Made by a program: the position numbers and the translations under genes
The notes under the pieces: model-generated
Seen by the model: only the letters and a program-made list of their open reading frames with translations
Database searches by the model: none
What the model was told of the DNA's origin: nothing
Assembly (NCBI RefSeq): GCF_000166135.1
Contig: NC_014666.1
Location: forward strand, 7,254,001 to 7,318,000
DNA: 64,000 nt
Direction of reading: 5' to 3'
Source: Pseudofrankia inefficax
GTDB lineage: Bacteria > Actinomycetota > Actinomycetes > Frankiales > Frankiaceae
Part shown: positions 9,355 through 17,337 of the stretch, piece after piece
Layout of the letters: each line of letters begins with the position of its first letter
Numbering within the stretch: position 1 is the stretch's first letter

Positions 9355-10251
9355 CTACCGGGCGGCGTTCTTGAGGAACTGGGGCCGGTAGTTGGCCGGT
9401 GGGCCACTCCAATAGCCGCCGCGGACGTGGCGGCGGACGCCGTCGTCGTCGGTGGCCCTTGACGCGGAGTGCCACAGGTAGCCGTCGTGCAGGATCACGT
9501 CGCCGCGCTCGGTGTAGACGGCCACCTCACCCGGGATCTTGTCGAAGCCGAGCGGCATCTCGACGGGTGGTGGCGTGTCGGTGTAGCCGCCGGCCGGGCG
9601 CGCGTCGTCGGGGACCTCGACGCTGTTGACGTTGCGATACGGCGCGGGCGTCGCCCAGTTGTTGCTGCCGGGCACAACCCGCAGGAACCCGTTGGCCGGG
9701 CTGGTGGCGTCCAGATGGAAGGTGAACGCCAGACCGGGCCAGATGTCGACGCTGGGCATCGCCTGCCAGTCGGAATGCCAGCCGATCCGGGTGTAGCCGG
9801 ACTCTCGGCCAGGGCGGGAGTCCTGGTAGACGACGCCGGCCTGCTCGGAGCCGTTGAGCCACGCCGAGTCGCCGATCAGCCGGCGGATCACCGCGAGCAA
9901 CGCCGGAAGCGTCGCCGTCTCCAGCACGGCGGGCGACAGCTCCTGGACGTGCTCGACGTAGTTGACGAATCTTTCCGCCTTCTCGGCCGCGTCCAGGTAC
10001 TTCGTCGAGCCATACCGCTCGGGCAGCCGCCCGGCCAGCACGTCGGCCTGGACGGCGGCGCATTCCGTCTCCATCCGGGCCGTCAGCTCGTCGGGCACCA
10101 GGCCGCGCAGCAGCACGTAGCCGAAGGCCCGGTAGAACTCCTCGATCTCGGCGAGGCCCGGCAGCGGCGCGCCGTCAGCAGCCCCGTTGGCGGCCCAGTC
10201 CACCTCGAAGACCCCGAAGGTCGCCGGTGTCGCGAGCACGGTCGAACGCAT
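9355..10251 (-). CDS. Phytanoyl-CoA dioxygenase family protein (Fe(II)/2-oxoglutarate oxygenase)
   Basis: 298 aa, predicted cytoplasmic. The iron-binding facial triad is visible as WHSDW (His159, Asp161) and a distal His in YLWHSASRA; the Arg in RRHVRGGYW is a candidate for holding 2-oxoglutarate. The N-terminal EIEEFYRAFGYVLLRGLVP is the typical PhyH opening. Members hydroxylate a wide range of small molecules, so no substrate can be named. It ends against the repeat region and starts about 200 bp from the lipoprotein gene on the same strand. Confidence 0.88.
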   Translation of the reverse strand: MRSTVLATPATFGVFEVDWAANGAADGAPLPGLAEIEEFYRAFGYVLLRGLVPDELTARMETECAAVQADVLAGRLPERYGSTKYLDAAEKAERFVNYVEHVQELSPAVLETATLPALLAVIRRLIGDSAWLNGSEQAGVVYQDSRPGRESGYTRIGWHSDWQAMPSVDIWPGLAFTFHLDATSPANGFLRVVPGSNNWATPAPYRNVNSVEVPDDARPAGGYTDTPPPVEMPLGFDKIPGEVAVYTERGDVILHDGYLWHSASRATDDDGVRRHVRGGYWSGPPANYRPQFLKNAAR

Positions 10252-10451
10252 GCGCAGCCTCCCTGAGGTCCGGCCCCGGGATCGTCACGGGGTCTCGGTC
10301 AGGCAGGTCCCGGGCGAGCGGCCGCGTCCACGCCCCGCGTCCCGCACGACCTGCGCGCTGACCACTCTGACGCTAGGACGCGGCGGTTACGACCGCATTA
10401 CCGACCAGCAGCGCCCTCGGGGGACGTAACTGGGATCACCGACGGCGCAGG

Positions 10452-10817
10452 TCAGTGCCGCCGGTTGCCACGACGAGACGAGTTCGACGACGAGTTGCCA
10501 TTGTTCGACGACGACTTGTTGGGCAGGCACTCCCACCGATCGTGCTTGTCGCTCCACTGCACCGAGTAGTTCGCGGCGCAGGTCAGGTTCGTCGGCTTCG
10601 GCGGATGATGCCGCCCGCAGCCGGCGAGACCACCGGCGACCAGCCCGGCGGCAAGCACCACGGCGACTCCCCGCGCCCGGCCGGGCTGGACCCGGCCCGG
10701 CGGCCTGGAAGGCCGGCCGCCTCGCGAAGCGGACAGCTCGGCGGCCAGGATGTCCTGGCGGGAGAGCGTGACAACGCGCTGGAAGCCCCGACGGTGCGAC
10801 TGGATCATGAACACCAT
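10452..10817 (-). CDS. Small putative lipoprotein
   Basis: 121 aa, no family recognised. A hydrophobic stretch GVAVVLAAGLVAGGLAGCG (about residues 50-68) ends in a lipobox LAGC, but it lies unusually far from the annotated start; a start nearer the hydrophobic stretch would give a more normal signal peptide. After the Cys come two Cys (LTCAAN and WECLPN) that could form a disulfide, then a Ser/Asn/Arg low-complexity tail. It is divergent from ureF across a gap of only 27 bp. Confidence 0.55.
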   Translation of the reverse strand: MVFMIQSHRRGFQRVVTLSRQDILAAELSASRGGRPSRPPGRVQPGRARGVAVVLAAGLVAGGLAGCGRHHPPKPTNLTCAANYSVQWSDKHDRWECLPNKSSSNNGNSSSNSSRRGNRRH

Positions 10818-10844
10818 CTACTACTACCTTGTGGAAGGTCTGCG

Positions 10845-11633
10845 ATGACGGACATGTCGGCCGAACGACCCGGCCCGGCGGGCCAGGCGCTGGCCGGCCC
10901 GGCGGGCCAGGCGCTGGCCGGCCTGGCGGGTCGGCCGGGTGCCAGGGCCGCGCTGTTGGTGCTGGCCGACGGACGGCTGCCCGCGGGCGGGCATGCGCAC
11001 TCGGGCGGGATGGAGGCCGCGATCGTCGACGGGGGCATCCGCGGGCTGGACGACCTCGCCGAGTTCCTCCGCGGCCGGTTGTCGACGGCGGGCCTGCTGT
11101 CCGCCGCGTTCGCCGCCGCCGCCTGCGAAGCCAGCCAGCACGGCCGCGAAGCCAGCCAGGACGGGGAGCTGCTCGCCGCACTCGACACCGAGCTCGACGC
11201 CCGGACGCCGTCCCCCGCGCAGCGGGACGCCAGCCGGGCACAGGGGCGGACGCTGCTGCGGGCCGGCCGCGCCGCCTGGGACCTGGCCGGCGCGGCGCTG
11301 CCGGCCGCGCCGCACCACCCGGTTGCCCTGGGCGTCGTCGCCGCCGCAGCGGGGCTCGGACCGGCGGACGCGGCGCTGGTCGCCTGCTACGGCGCGGTGT
11401 CGGGCCCGGCCTCGGCCGCGACCCGGCTGCTCGGGCTCGACCCGTTGGCGGTCACCGGCCTGCAGGCCCGGCTGGCCGTGGAGGTGGAGAGCGTCGCGGC
11501 CACCGCGACAGCCGCGGCCACTGCCGCCCTCGCCGCCGGCAGGCCGGACCTGCTGCCAGCCCCGTCGGCGGTCCGCCTCGACCTGCTCGCCGAGCGCCAC
11601 CGCGCCGCGCCGGTCCGGATGTTCACGTCCTGA
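10845..11633 (+). CDS. ureF: Urease accessory protein UreF
   Basis: Urease assembly factor, 262 aa, which acts with UreD and UreG to deliver nickel to the UreC active site. The ATG at 10845 starts MTDMSAERPG. The signature LADGRLPAGGHAHSGGMEAA matches the UreF opening (usual form SDSALPVGGFSHSSGLE). An Ala/Pro/Gln octapeptide is duplicated in the N-terminus. The 3' end overlaps the convergent response-regulator gene by 11 bp. Neighbouring ureD/ureG are about 4.5 kb away, an uncommon separation. Confidence 0.9.
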   Translation: MTDMSAERPGPAGQALAGPAGQALAGLAGRPGARAALLVLADGRLPAGGHAHSGGMEAAIVDGGIRGLDDLAEFLRGRLSTAGLLSAAFAAAACEASQHGREASQDGELLAALDTELDARTPSPAQRDASRAQGRTLLRAGRAAWDLAGAALPAAPHHPVALGVVAAAAGLGPADAALVACYGAVSGPASAATRLLGLDPLAVTGLQARLAVEVESVAATATAAATAALAAGRPDLLPAPSAVRLDLLAERHRAAPVRMFTS

Positions 11634-12303
11634 CGGCCGTCTCCAGCCGGTAGCCCATGCCGCGGACCGTCGCGATCCTGGCCGCGCCGAGCTTGCGGCG
11701 CAGGTAGCCGACGTAGACGTCGACGATGTTGCTGCCCGGGTCGTAGTCGTAGCCCCAGACCGCGGACAGCAGCTGCTCGCGGGCGAGCACCTGGCCGGGG
11801 TGGCGCAGGAACGTCTCGGCCAGCACGAACTCCCGGGCGGTCAGGTCGATCACTCGGTCGCCGACGCGCGCCTGGCGGGTACGCAGGTCCAGGGCGAGAT
11901 CACCGCTGCGCAGCACGGTCGGCTCCGGGGCGGCCCCTCGGTCGGGCCGCAGCCGCAGCCGGACACGGGCGAGCAGCTCCTCGAACCGGAAGGGCTTGCT
12001 GACGTAGTCGTCGGCCCCGCCCTCCAGCGCGGCGACCGTGTCACGCACCCCGTCGCGGGCGGTCAGCACCACGACGGGCAGCCGCGAGCCCGCGGCCCGC
12101 AGCTGGCGCAGCACGGCGAACCCGTCCAGGTCGGGCAGGCCGAGATCGAGCAGCAACAGGTCGACGTCGCCCGCCAGCGCGACCTCCAGCGCCGACTGGC
12201 CGTCGGCGACGCAGGTCGGGACGAAGCCGTTCGACCGCAGCCCCTTCGCCACGAACGACGCGATCCGCTGCTCGTCCTCGGCGATCAGGACCCGGTTCGT
12301 CAT
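11623..12303 (-). CDS. OmpR/PhoB-family response regulator
   Basis: 226 aa. The receiver domain shows the acidic pocket IAEDE (residues 7-11), phospho-acceptor Asp53 in LLLDLGLPD, the conserved Thr in VVLTARD and Lys in SKPF. A winged-helix DNA-binding domain follows (LTAREFVLAETFLRHPGQVLAREQLL, then YVGYLRRKL). Its start overlaps the stop of the sensor kinase gene by four bases, so the two form a two-component pair. Direct repeats with 11-bp period near 14.07 and 14.76 kb are candidate binding sites. Confidence 0.95.
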   Translation of the reverse strand: MTNRVLIAEDEQRIASFVAKGLRSNGFVPTCVADGQSALEVALAGDVDLLLLDLGLPDLDGFAVLRQLRAAGSRLPVVVLTARDGVRDTVAALEGGADDYVSKPFRFEELLARVRLRLRPDRGAAPEPTVLRSGDLALDLRTRQARVGDRVIDLTAREFVLAETFLRHPGQVLAREQLLSAVWGYDYDPGSNIVDVYVGYLRRKLGAARIATVRGMGYRLETAVRT

Positions 12304-14036
12304 GCCTGCCTCCCGCCGCCTCGACCGGCCCCTCGGCCCTCCAACCCGCTCGGGCGCCCGTCGTCACCCGACGCGAACTCCAGCGGCTCGACGCCGGCGG
12401 GCCACGATCCGCCGACGTGGGCTTCCTCGTCACGCGGCTCGTGGTCGCGGTCCACCTGGTCGGGCAGCAGGCTCAGCTCCAGGATGAACACGGCACCCTG
12501 CCCGGTCCCGCTCGGACCGCCGACCCGGACCGTTCCACCATGCGCCGTCGCGATGGCGCGCACGATCGCGAGGCCGAGTCCCGCTCCGCCGCCGACGGCC
12601 CCGCCCGGCACGGCCGTCGGCCGGGCGCGCGCGCCGCGGGCGAAGCGCTCGAAGATGCGGGCCCGGTCGGCCGGCGGCACGCCGGGGCCGGAGTCCGCGA
12701 CCCAGAAGCTGGCGACGCGGCCGTCGACCGCGGACCCGATGCCGATCGGGTCGCCCGGCCCGGTGTGCTGGGTGGCGTTCTGGGCCAGCTGCACCAGCGC
12801 CTGGGTGAGCCGCTGCCGGTCGACGAGCAGCCAGCCGGCGCCGACCGCCTCCAGCCGCCACGCGCGCGGCGCCAGCGCCCGCACCTTGATGAACAGGTCC
12901 TCGGTGAACGCGGCGAGGTCGACCGCCTCCCGGCGCAGGAAGTCGGGCTGCTCGGCCTTCGCCAGCATCAGCAGGTCGTCGACCAGGCGGCTCATCCGGT
13001 CGAGCTCGTCGAGGACGAGGGCCACGGTGTCGGCCCGGTCGTCCGGGTCGTCGCCGAGCAGCTCCAGATGCCCGCGGATGATGGTGATCGGGGTGCGCAG
13101 CTCGTGGCCGGCGTCGTCGACGAAGGCGCGCTGTGTCTCGAAAGCCTCCTCCAGCCGGTCCAACATGCCGTTGAACGTGCGCGCCAGCTCCGTGATCTCG
13201 TCCCGGCCGGCACCGTCACCCCGCGTTCCACGGCCGCCGCGCGTTCCACGGCCGCCGCGACCGGAGCGGCGGCCGCCGCGCGCGGGGCCGGCGCCGCCGA
13301 TCGGGATCCGGCGCGAGAGGTCGGTCTCGGTGATCGACTGGGCGGTCCGGCGCACCATCCGTACCGGGGCGAGGACCCGTCCGGCGACCATCCAGCCAGC
13401 GGCGCCCGCGACGGCCAGCGCACCGAACCCCACCACGCTCAGCACCCGGACGACCGCGCCGACCTCGGCCCGCTCCCGGTCGACGAAGACCGCGGACACG
13501 AAGATGCCCCGTTCGGGCCGGCCTTGCGTGCTCACCGGGACCGCGACGTAGCGGACCTCCCCGGCCGGCGTGCCCACCCGGCCGTAGCTAGGCCGACCCG
13601 ACGCGGCCGACGACACGAACGCCGCGATCGCCGCCGGGTCGGTGTCCAGCCGGTACGGCGGCGTCTCGGCGCTGCGGAAGATCGGCTTGCCGTCGACCAG
13701 CGCGAGCATGGTCTGGTTGCGGTCGGGGATCGCCCGTTCGAGGTGCGCCTCGAGCAGGGCCCGCACGTCGGTGAACTGAGAACGCCGCGTCGCCGGGTCG
13801 ACGTTCTTCTCCACGAACCTGCGCAGCTCGCTGACTTCCTTCGCCAGGCCCTGGTCGACCCGTTCGTCGGCCCGCGCGAGCAGCACCTCGCGGGCGGCCA
13901 GCACCGAGCCGGCCAGCGCGAGCGCGACGAGCAGGAGCTGCCAGCCAAGGATGCGCAGCCGCGCGGAGCCCGTCACGGCGCGAATCCTCATCAGCCCGCT
14001 CGCCGGCCCGTGGGACCTCGGCCGCCGACGCGCCAT
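12300..14036 (-). CDS. Membrane sensor histidine kinase
   Basis: About 578 aa from ATG 14036 (a TTG at 14063 and an ATG at 13991 are alternatives). Order: first membrane segment (LGWQLLLVALALAGSVLAA), extracytoplasmic sensor of about 150 residues, second membrane segment (VVGFGALAVAGAAGWMVAG), HAMP, dimerisation/phosphoacceptor domain with AGHELRTPIT, and ATPase domain with the N box in QNATQH and G boxes (DSGPGVPP, GGAGLGLAIV). A Gly/Arg-rich insert (GGRRSGRGGRGTRGG) sits between HAMP and the phosphoacceptor helix. A Pro/Asp/Glu tail of about 50 residues follows the catalytic domain. Confidence 0.93.
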   Translation of the reverse strand: MARRRPRSHGPASGLMRIRAVTGSARLRILGWQLLLVALALAGSVLAAREVLLARADERVDQGLAKEVSELRRFVEKNVDPATRRSQFTDVRALLEAHLERAIPDRNQTMLALVDGKPIFRSAETPPYRLDTDPAAIAAFVSSAASGRPSYGRVGTPAGEVRYVAVPVSTQGRPERGIFVSAVFVDRERAEVGAVVRVLSVVGFGALAVAGAAGWMVAGRVLAPVRMVRRTAQSITETDLSRRIPIGGAGPARGGRRSGRGGRGTRGGRGTRGDGAGRDEITELARTFNGMLDRLEEAFETQRAFVDDAGHELRTPITIIRGHLELLGDDPDDRADTVALVLDELDRMSRLVDDLLMLAKAEQPDFLRREAVDLAAFTEDLFIKVRALAPRAWRLEAVGAGWLLVDRQRLTQALVQLAQNATQHTGPGDPIGIGSAVDGRVASFWVADSGPGVPPADRARIFERFARGARARPTAVPGGAVGGGAGLGLAIVRAIATAHGGTVRVGGPSGTGQGAVFILELSLLPDQVDRDHEPRDEEAHVGGSWPAGVEPLEFASGDDGRPSGLEGRGAGRGGGRQA

Positions 14037-14068
14037 GCCGCCAAGCGTGCCGCGCGGACCCAAGCGGT

Positions 14069-14097
14069 GGATGAGGACACGATGAGAAGGCTCTCAT
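14069..14097 (-). promoter_or_regulatory. Candidate response-regulator site upstream of the kinase gene
   Basis: On the minus strand TCTCATC and CTCATCC are repeated with an 11-bp period, and the outer part forms the palindrome ATGAGA-AGGC-TCTCAT (14082-14097). Direct repeats one helical turn apart are typical of OmpR/PhoB-family sites. A related site lies at 14755. Confidence 0.45.
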
Positions 14098-14131
14098 CCC
14101 CGGCGGCCCGCGCGACGCCTGGGAAGCGCCG

Positions 14132-14755
14132 CTAGGGCGTCACGCTCACGGAAGCCCGCGCGGGCGCCGCCGCGCGTGGTTCCGAACCGGGCGCCGCCGA
14201 GAGCGGGCCGCTCGCGGGAGCCGGAGCGGCGATCGGCAGCGGGACTGGGCGGACCGCCACCTCGGTGGCGGCTGAGGGTCCCTCCCGCGCCAGCAGCGGG
14301 GGTGTCAGCATCGTCGGGGTCGGGGCCGGGAGCGTGCGCGCTGGGCTGGGGCTCGGGGTGGCGGTGGCCACCGCCCCTTTGGCCAGAATCGGGCCGCCAA
14401 GGTCGGGCGGGCTCGGTTCCTGCGCGGCAGACAGCACCCCGGCGACCAGCCCGCCGACGACCGCCGAGAGCCCGAGCACCGCCAGGCCGGTCCGCCAGGC
14501 CGCCACACTGCCCCCGGCCGACGCACTGACCTGGGCCGCCGCGCTGATCTCGGTCGACGCGCTGATCTCGGTCGACGCACTGACCTGGGCCGCGCTGACC
14601 TCGGTCGCCATGCCGTTCTCGGGCCGGGTCTGGGCCGCCCGCCGGGGCGTACCGGCCGCCGGCTCCGGCGCAACCGGGTGATCCGCCATGCCCGTCATGG
14701 TAGGTGAGGCCGGAAGCCCGGGCCGGTCCCCGGCCGAGGGCACCGGCTCCTCCAT
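14132..14755 (-). CDS. Putative membrane-anchored Pro/Ala-rich protein
   Basis: 207 aa, not recognised as a family. A cytosolic N-terminus with a reiterated SASTEI motif (about residues 60-75) is followed by one membrane segment (GLAVLGLSAVVGGLVAGVL, about 89-107) and a low-complexity Pro/Ala/Ser extracellular tail of about 95 residues. A GAGAGG sequence lies 6 nt before the ATG. It precedes the sensor kinase gene on the same strand and is divergent from the next envelope protein, so it may be a regulated output or partner of the two-component system. That link is inferred. Confidence 0.55.
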   Translation of the reverse strand: MEEPVPSAGDRPGLPASPTMTGMADHPVAPEPAAGTPRRAAQTRPENGMATEVSAAQVSASTEISASTEISAAAQVSASAGGSVAAWRTGLAVLGLSAVVGGLVAGVLSAAQEPSPPDLGGPILAKGAVATATPSPSPARTLPAPTPTMLTPPLLAREGPSAATEVAVRPVPLPIAAPAPASGPLSAAPGSEPRAAAPARASVSVTP

Positions 14756-14790
14756 GAGAGGCCTCTCACCGTCGTCTCACGGTCAGCCCA
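14755..14790. promoter_or_regulatory. Palindrome and 11-bp direct repeats in divergent promoter
   Basis: TGAGAGGCCTCTCA is a perfect 14-bp palindrome (14755-14768). It runs into TCTCACCGTCG followed directly by TCTCACGGTCA, a direct repeat with 11-bp period. This resembles the site in front of the kinase gene and is the best candidate target of the adjacent response regulator. Confidence 0.5.
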
Positions 14791-14949
14791 CTCGCCGCCG
14801 AGAGGCTCGGTCTCGGCCGGATCGAACCGGCCGACGACCACCAGCCACCGGGTTGGGAGCGGCCCAGCCAACCGGCCCGCTCCCGGGCCCTGGGCCTCCG
14901 GGCGCGTCATCGGCCCGGACTCCCCCAAAGAGATCGAGGCAGTCCAGAG

Positions 14950-15399
14950 ATGAACCTGACCTCCCGAGCCACTCGTCGGCTCGCCACGTCCTCCGCGCTC
15001 GCCGCCGCGCTGGCCGGGGCCGTGGTGCTGCCGGCGACGGCCGCCAGCGCCGCGACGCCGGTCCCCACCGTCTCCGCCGCCGCCCGGGCCCCGATGCCCG
15101 CCCCGGTCCCGATCGACCCGCAGGCGCCGACGCCCGCGCCGGCCGAGCCGCGCCCGGTCACGGCCACTCCGCCGCGGGCCGACGCCCCCCGGCTGACGTC
15201 CATCCCCGGGCAGGCCGACGGCCGCACGCCCGCGGCTGTGGAGCCGCGCGGCGGAGTCGACACCGGCCTCGGCGGCACCCAGCGGAACCCTGGCCACAGC
15301 GCGGACCTCGTGGTTCCGGTCGCGGCCGGCGCGGCTGCCGGGCTTGGCGCGCTCGGCGTGTTCGGTCTACGGCGCCGGCGCGTGAGCGCGCGCGGGTGA
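14950..15399 (+). CDS. Secreted Pro-rich envelope protein with C-terminal membrane anchor
   Basis: 149 aa. A Sec signal peptide (basic start, then LAAALAGAVVLPATAASA, cleavage likely near residue 34) is followed by a Pro/Ala-rich linker, a hydrophobic helix (LVVPVAAGAAAGLGALGVFGL) and the basic tail RRRRVSARG. This is the architecture of a wall-sorted protein, but I see no LPXTG motif before the hydrophobic helix. The stop overlaps the GTG of the sortase gene (GTGA), so the two are co-translated, suggesting this is that sortase's partner or substrate. Confidence 0.7.
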   Translation: MNLTSRATRRLATSSALAAALAGAVVLPATAASAATPVPTVSAAARAPMPAPVPIDPQAPTPAPAEPRPVTATPPRADAPRLTSIPGQADGRTPAAVEPRGGVDTGLGGTQRNPGHSADLVVPVAAGAAAGLGALGVFGLRRRRVSARG

Positions 15400-16070
15400 C
15401 TGGTCGGCTTCCCGCCGGGCTGACGATGGTGATCGCACTCGTACTCGCGTCGGCCTCGCTCGCCGCCTGCGGCGCGCGGGCCGGCGCGGGCCGGGTACCC
15501 GCCACCACGGCCCCGGCCCGCAATGGCGCCGAGCCCACCTCGGCGGGCGGCGCCGCGGGCTCGGGTTCGGATGGCGCGGTGGGTTCCGGCGCGGTGGGCT
15601 CGGGGTCCGGGAGCGGCGCCGCGGGCAAGGCGGCGGACCCGGTCCGGCTCACCGTGCCGGACATCGGGGTGGCGGCGCCCGTCGTGCCCCTGGACCTGGA
15701 CGCGGCCGGGCGTCTCCTGGCCCCGACCGGGTTCAGCGAGGTCGGCTGGAACCACGCCGGCCCGGAGCCAGGCGACGACGGCGTCGCGGTGATCGCCGGC
15801 CACGTCGATTCGAAGACCGGCCCGGCCGTGTTCTACCGCCTCAACCGCCTGCGGCCGGGTGGTCTGGTCCTCGTCCAGCGGGCCGACGGAACAACGGCGA
15901 AGTTCGTCGTCGACCGGGCGGCCGAGTACTCGAAGGCCAACTTCCCGGACCAGGAGGTCTACCACTCGGGAACGGGCGCCCAGCTCCGCCTGATCACCTG
16001 CGGGGGCGTCTTCGACCACACGACCGGGCACTACGTCGACAACGTGGTCGTCTTCGCCCACCTCGTCTAG
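15396..16070 (+). CDS. Class F sortase
   Basis: 224 aa from GTG 15396. An N-terminal hydrophobic segment (VIALVLASASLAACG, also a possible lipobox) and a Gly/Ser linker lead into the sortase barrel: RLTVPDIGVAAPVVPLDLD, the catalytic His in VAVIAGHVDS and the catalytic Cys in LITCGGVFD. TCGG followed by FD is the class F pattern. Downstream, where an Arg completes the catalytic triad in characterised sortases, I read HTTGHYVDNVVVFA without an Arg. The arginine may be supplied elsewhere or the enzyme may be atypical. Confidence 0.88.
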   Translation: MTGRLPAGLTMVIALVLASASLAACGARAGAGRVPATTAPARNGAEPTSAGGAAGSGSDGAVGSGAVGSGSGSGAAGKAADPVRLTVPDIGVAAPVVPLDLDAAGRLLAPTGFSEVGWNHAGPEPGDDGVAVIAGHVDSKTGPAVFYRLNRLRPGGLVLVQRADGTTAKFVVDRAAEYSKANFPDQEVYHSGTGAQLRLITCGGVFDHTTGHYVDNVVVFAHLV

Positions 16071-16112
16071 CGCCGCGTTCGCCCGAGGGGGGCCGGCCGG
16101 GTTGGAGACTGG

Positions 16113-16165
16113 GTCATCCCTGGTGGTGGGGCGAGGACCCCCGCCACCGCCATCAGGCATGACTC
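16113..16165. terminator. Imperfect inverted repeat between convergent genes
   Basis: GGGTCATCCCTGGTGGTGGGG on the left pairs imperfectly with CCGCCACCGCCATCAGGCATGACTC on the right. It lies between the convergent sortase and ureD stops and could terminate both. The same 15-mer GTCATCCCTGGTGGT forms the left arm of the inverted repeat at 34096. Confidence 0.5.
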
Positions 16166-16178
16166 AGCCGCCGACCTC

Positions 16179-17234
16179 TCAGTCCCCGAGGTGGCGGCGA
16201 AGGGTGACGGCGTCGTCAGCGAGGGCCGTCACCAGGACGCCAGGGCCAGCCAGCGGGAGCACCGCGGCGCCGCCGGGGATGCGCCCGGCGGTCGCCGGCT
16301 CGGCCGGGCTCACCGACACGGCGACGCCAAGGCCCGCCAGGCCCTGTCTCCGGTCCGGGGCGTGGCCTGACTGGTCAGCTGGAGGGCGCGACGTCCCGGG
16401 GTCCGCCGCCGGGGCGCCGCAGTCGTCCGGAGGCGCGGCGATCAGCAGGGAGCCGACGGCGCGGGCCGAGCCCACCAGCGCCGCGCTGCCCAGGCCTGGG
16501 GCATCGGGCCCGAGGGTCAGCTGCTGACGCAGCAGCGGCCGGCGACCGGGCCCCGTGGCCCCGCCAGCCGACGCGGAGCGGACATCGACCCGCAGATCGG
16601 TCTCGATCTGGCCGGAAGGCTCGCCGAACCGACCGAGCAGGATCTCCTCCCGCCATCGCAGCCACCCGCCCGTGGCGACGGTCGCCCGTCCGACCATGCG
16701 GTGCCAGCAGCCGCGTACCGCGACCGTCGGCTCCGGCAGCAGGTCGAGCGCACCCCCGGTCGCGACGTCCGCGTGAATCTCCAGCACCGACGGCCCCGCT
16801 CCGTGCCCGGGCATCGCGAGCGTCGCCGCGACCGACCGCAGCACCAGCCGTACGCCGGTGCCGACGCTGATGTCGAGGCGCAGCTGATCCCCGGTCAGCG
16901 GGCCGGCGGCCGCGCCGACGAGGTGCACGGTGACCGTCGGCAGCGCCGGGGGCACCAGGTCCTCCAGCCGCCACGCCTCCGCCGGAAGACCTGGGGCGCC
17001 GGTGGCGGCCGGGGAGGTCGACGTGTGCCGCATCACCAACGGCACGGCCGAACGCAGCTCGGTGACCCGCGCCGAGCCGTCCGGGCCGGCCTCGACCCGC
17101 ACGGCGGCGTGAGCCCGGACCACCGTCCGGCCGCCACCGACAGCGCCCGAGCCCGCCAGTGGAGACCGGGTGGCGGGCCCGTCCGACGTTCCGCCGTCCG
17201 TCGGCGCGGGCCCGGCGGCGGCGAGCGCCGTCAC
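16179..17234 (-). CDS. ureD: Urease accessory protein UreD (UreH)
   Basis: 351 aa including a low-complexity N-terminus of about 40 residues and a loop near residue 285 rich in Pro/Asp. The core shows the UreD pattern: the stretch from DQLRLDISVGTGVRLVLRS, the strand ending in DLLPEPTVAVRGCWHRM, and GRFGEPSGQIETDLRVD. UreD scaffolds apo-urease during UreF/UreG-dependent nickel insertion. It follows ureG on the same strand with a 103-bp gap. GTG 17234 is the apparent start. Confidence 0.85.
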   Translation of the reverse strand: MTALAAAGPAPTDGGTSDGPATRSPLAGSGAVGGGRTVVRAHAAVRVEAGPDGSARVTELRSAVPLVMRHTSTSPAATGAPGLPAEAWRLEDLVPPALPTVTVHLVGAAAGPLTGDQLRLDISVGTGVRLVLRSVAATLAMPGHGAGPSVLEIHADVATGGALDLLPEPTVAVRGCWHRMVGRATVATGGWLRWREEILLGRFGEPSGQIETDLRVDVRSASAGGATGPGRRPLLRQQLTLGPDAPGLGSAALVGSARAVGSLLIAAPPDDCGAPAADPGTSRPPADQSGHAPDRRQGLAGLGVAVSVSPAEPATAGRIPGGAAVLPLAGPGVLVTALADDAVTLRRHLGD

Positions 17235-17337
17235 CGGTCTGCCGGGCCGACGCCGACCGTGGCCCGCACCAGGCCGCCGGACCGACCGCGCCGCCAGGCC
17301 TCGCCATCGCGGATACCGCGAGGGGGGCCGCCGCGCC

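Noticed and set aside
12417-14135. 572-residue plus-strand frame antisense to the histidine kinase
   Set aside because: Composition is the reverse-complement shadow; the minus strand carries all kinase boxes.
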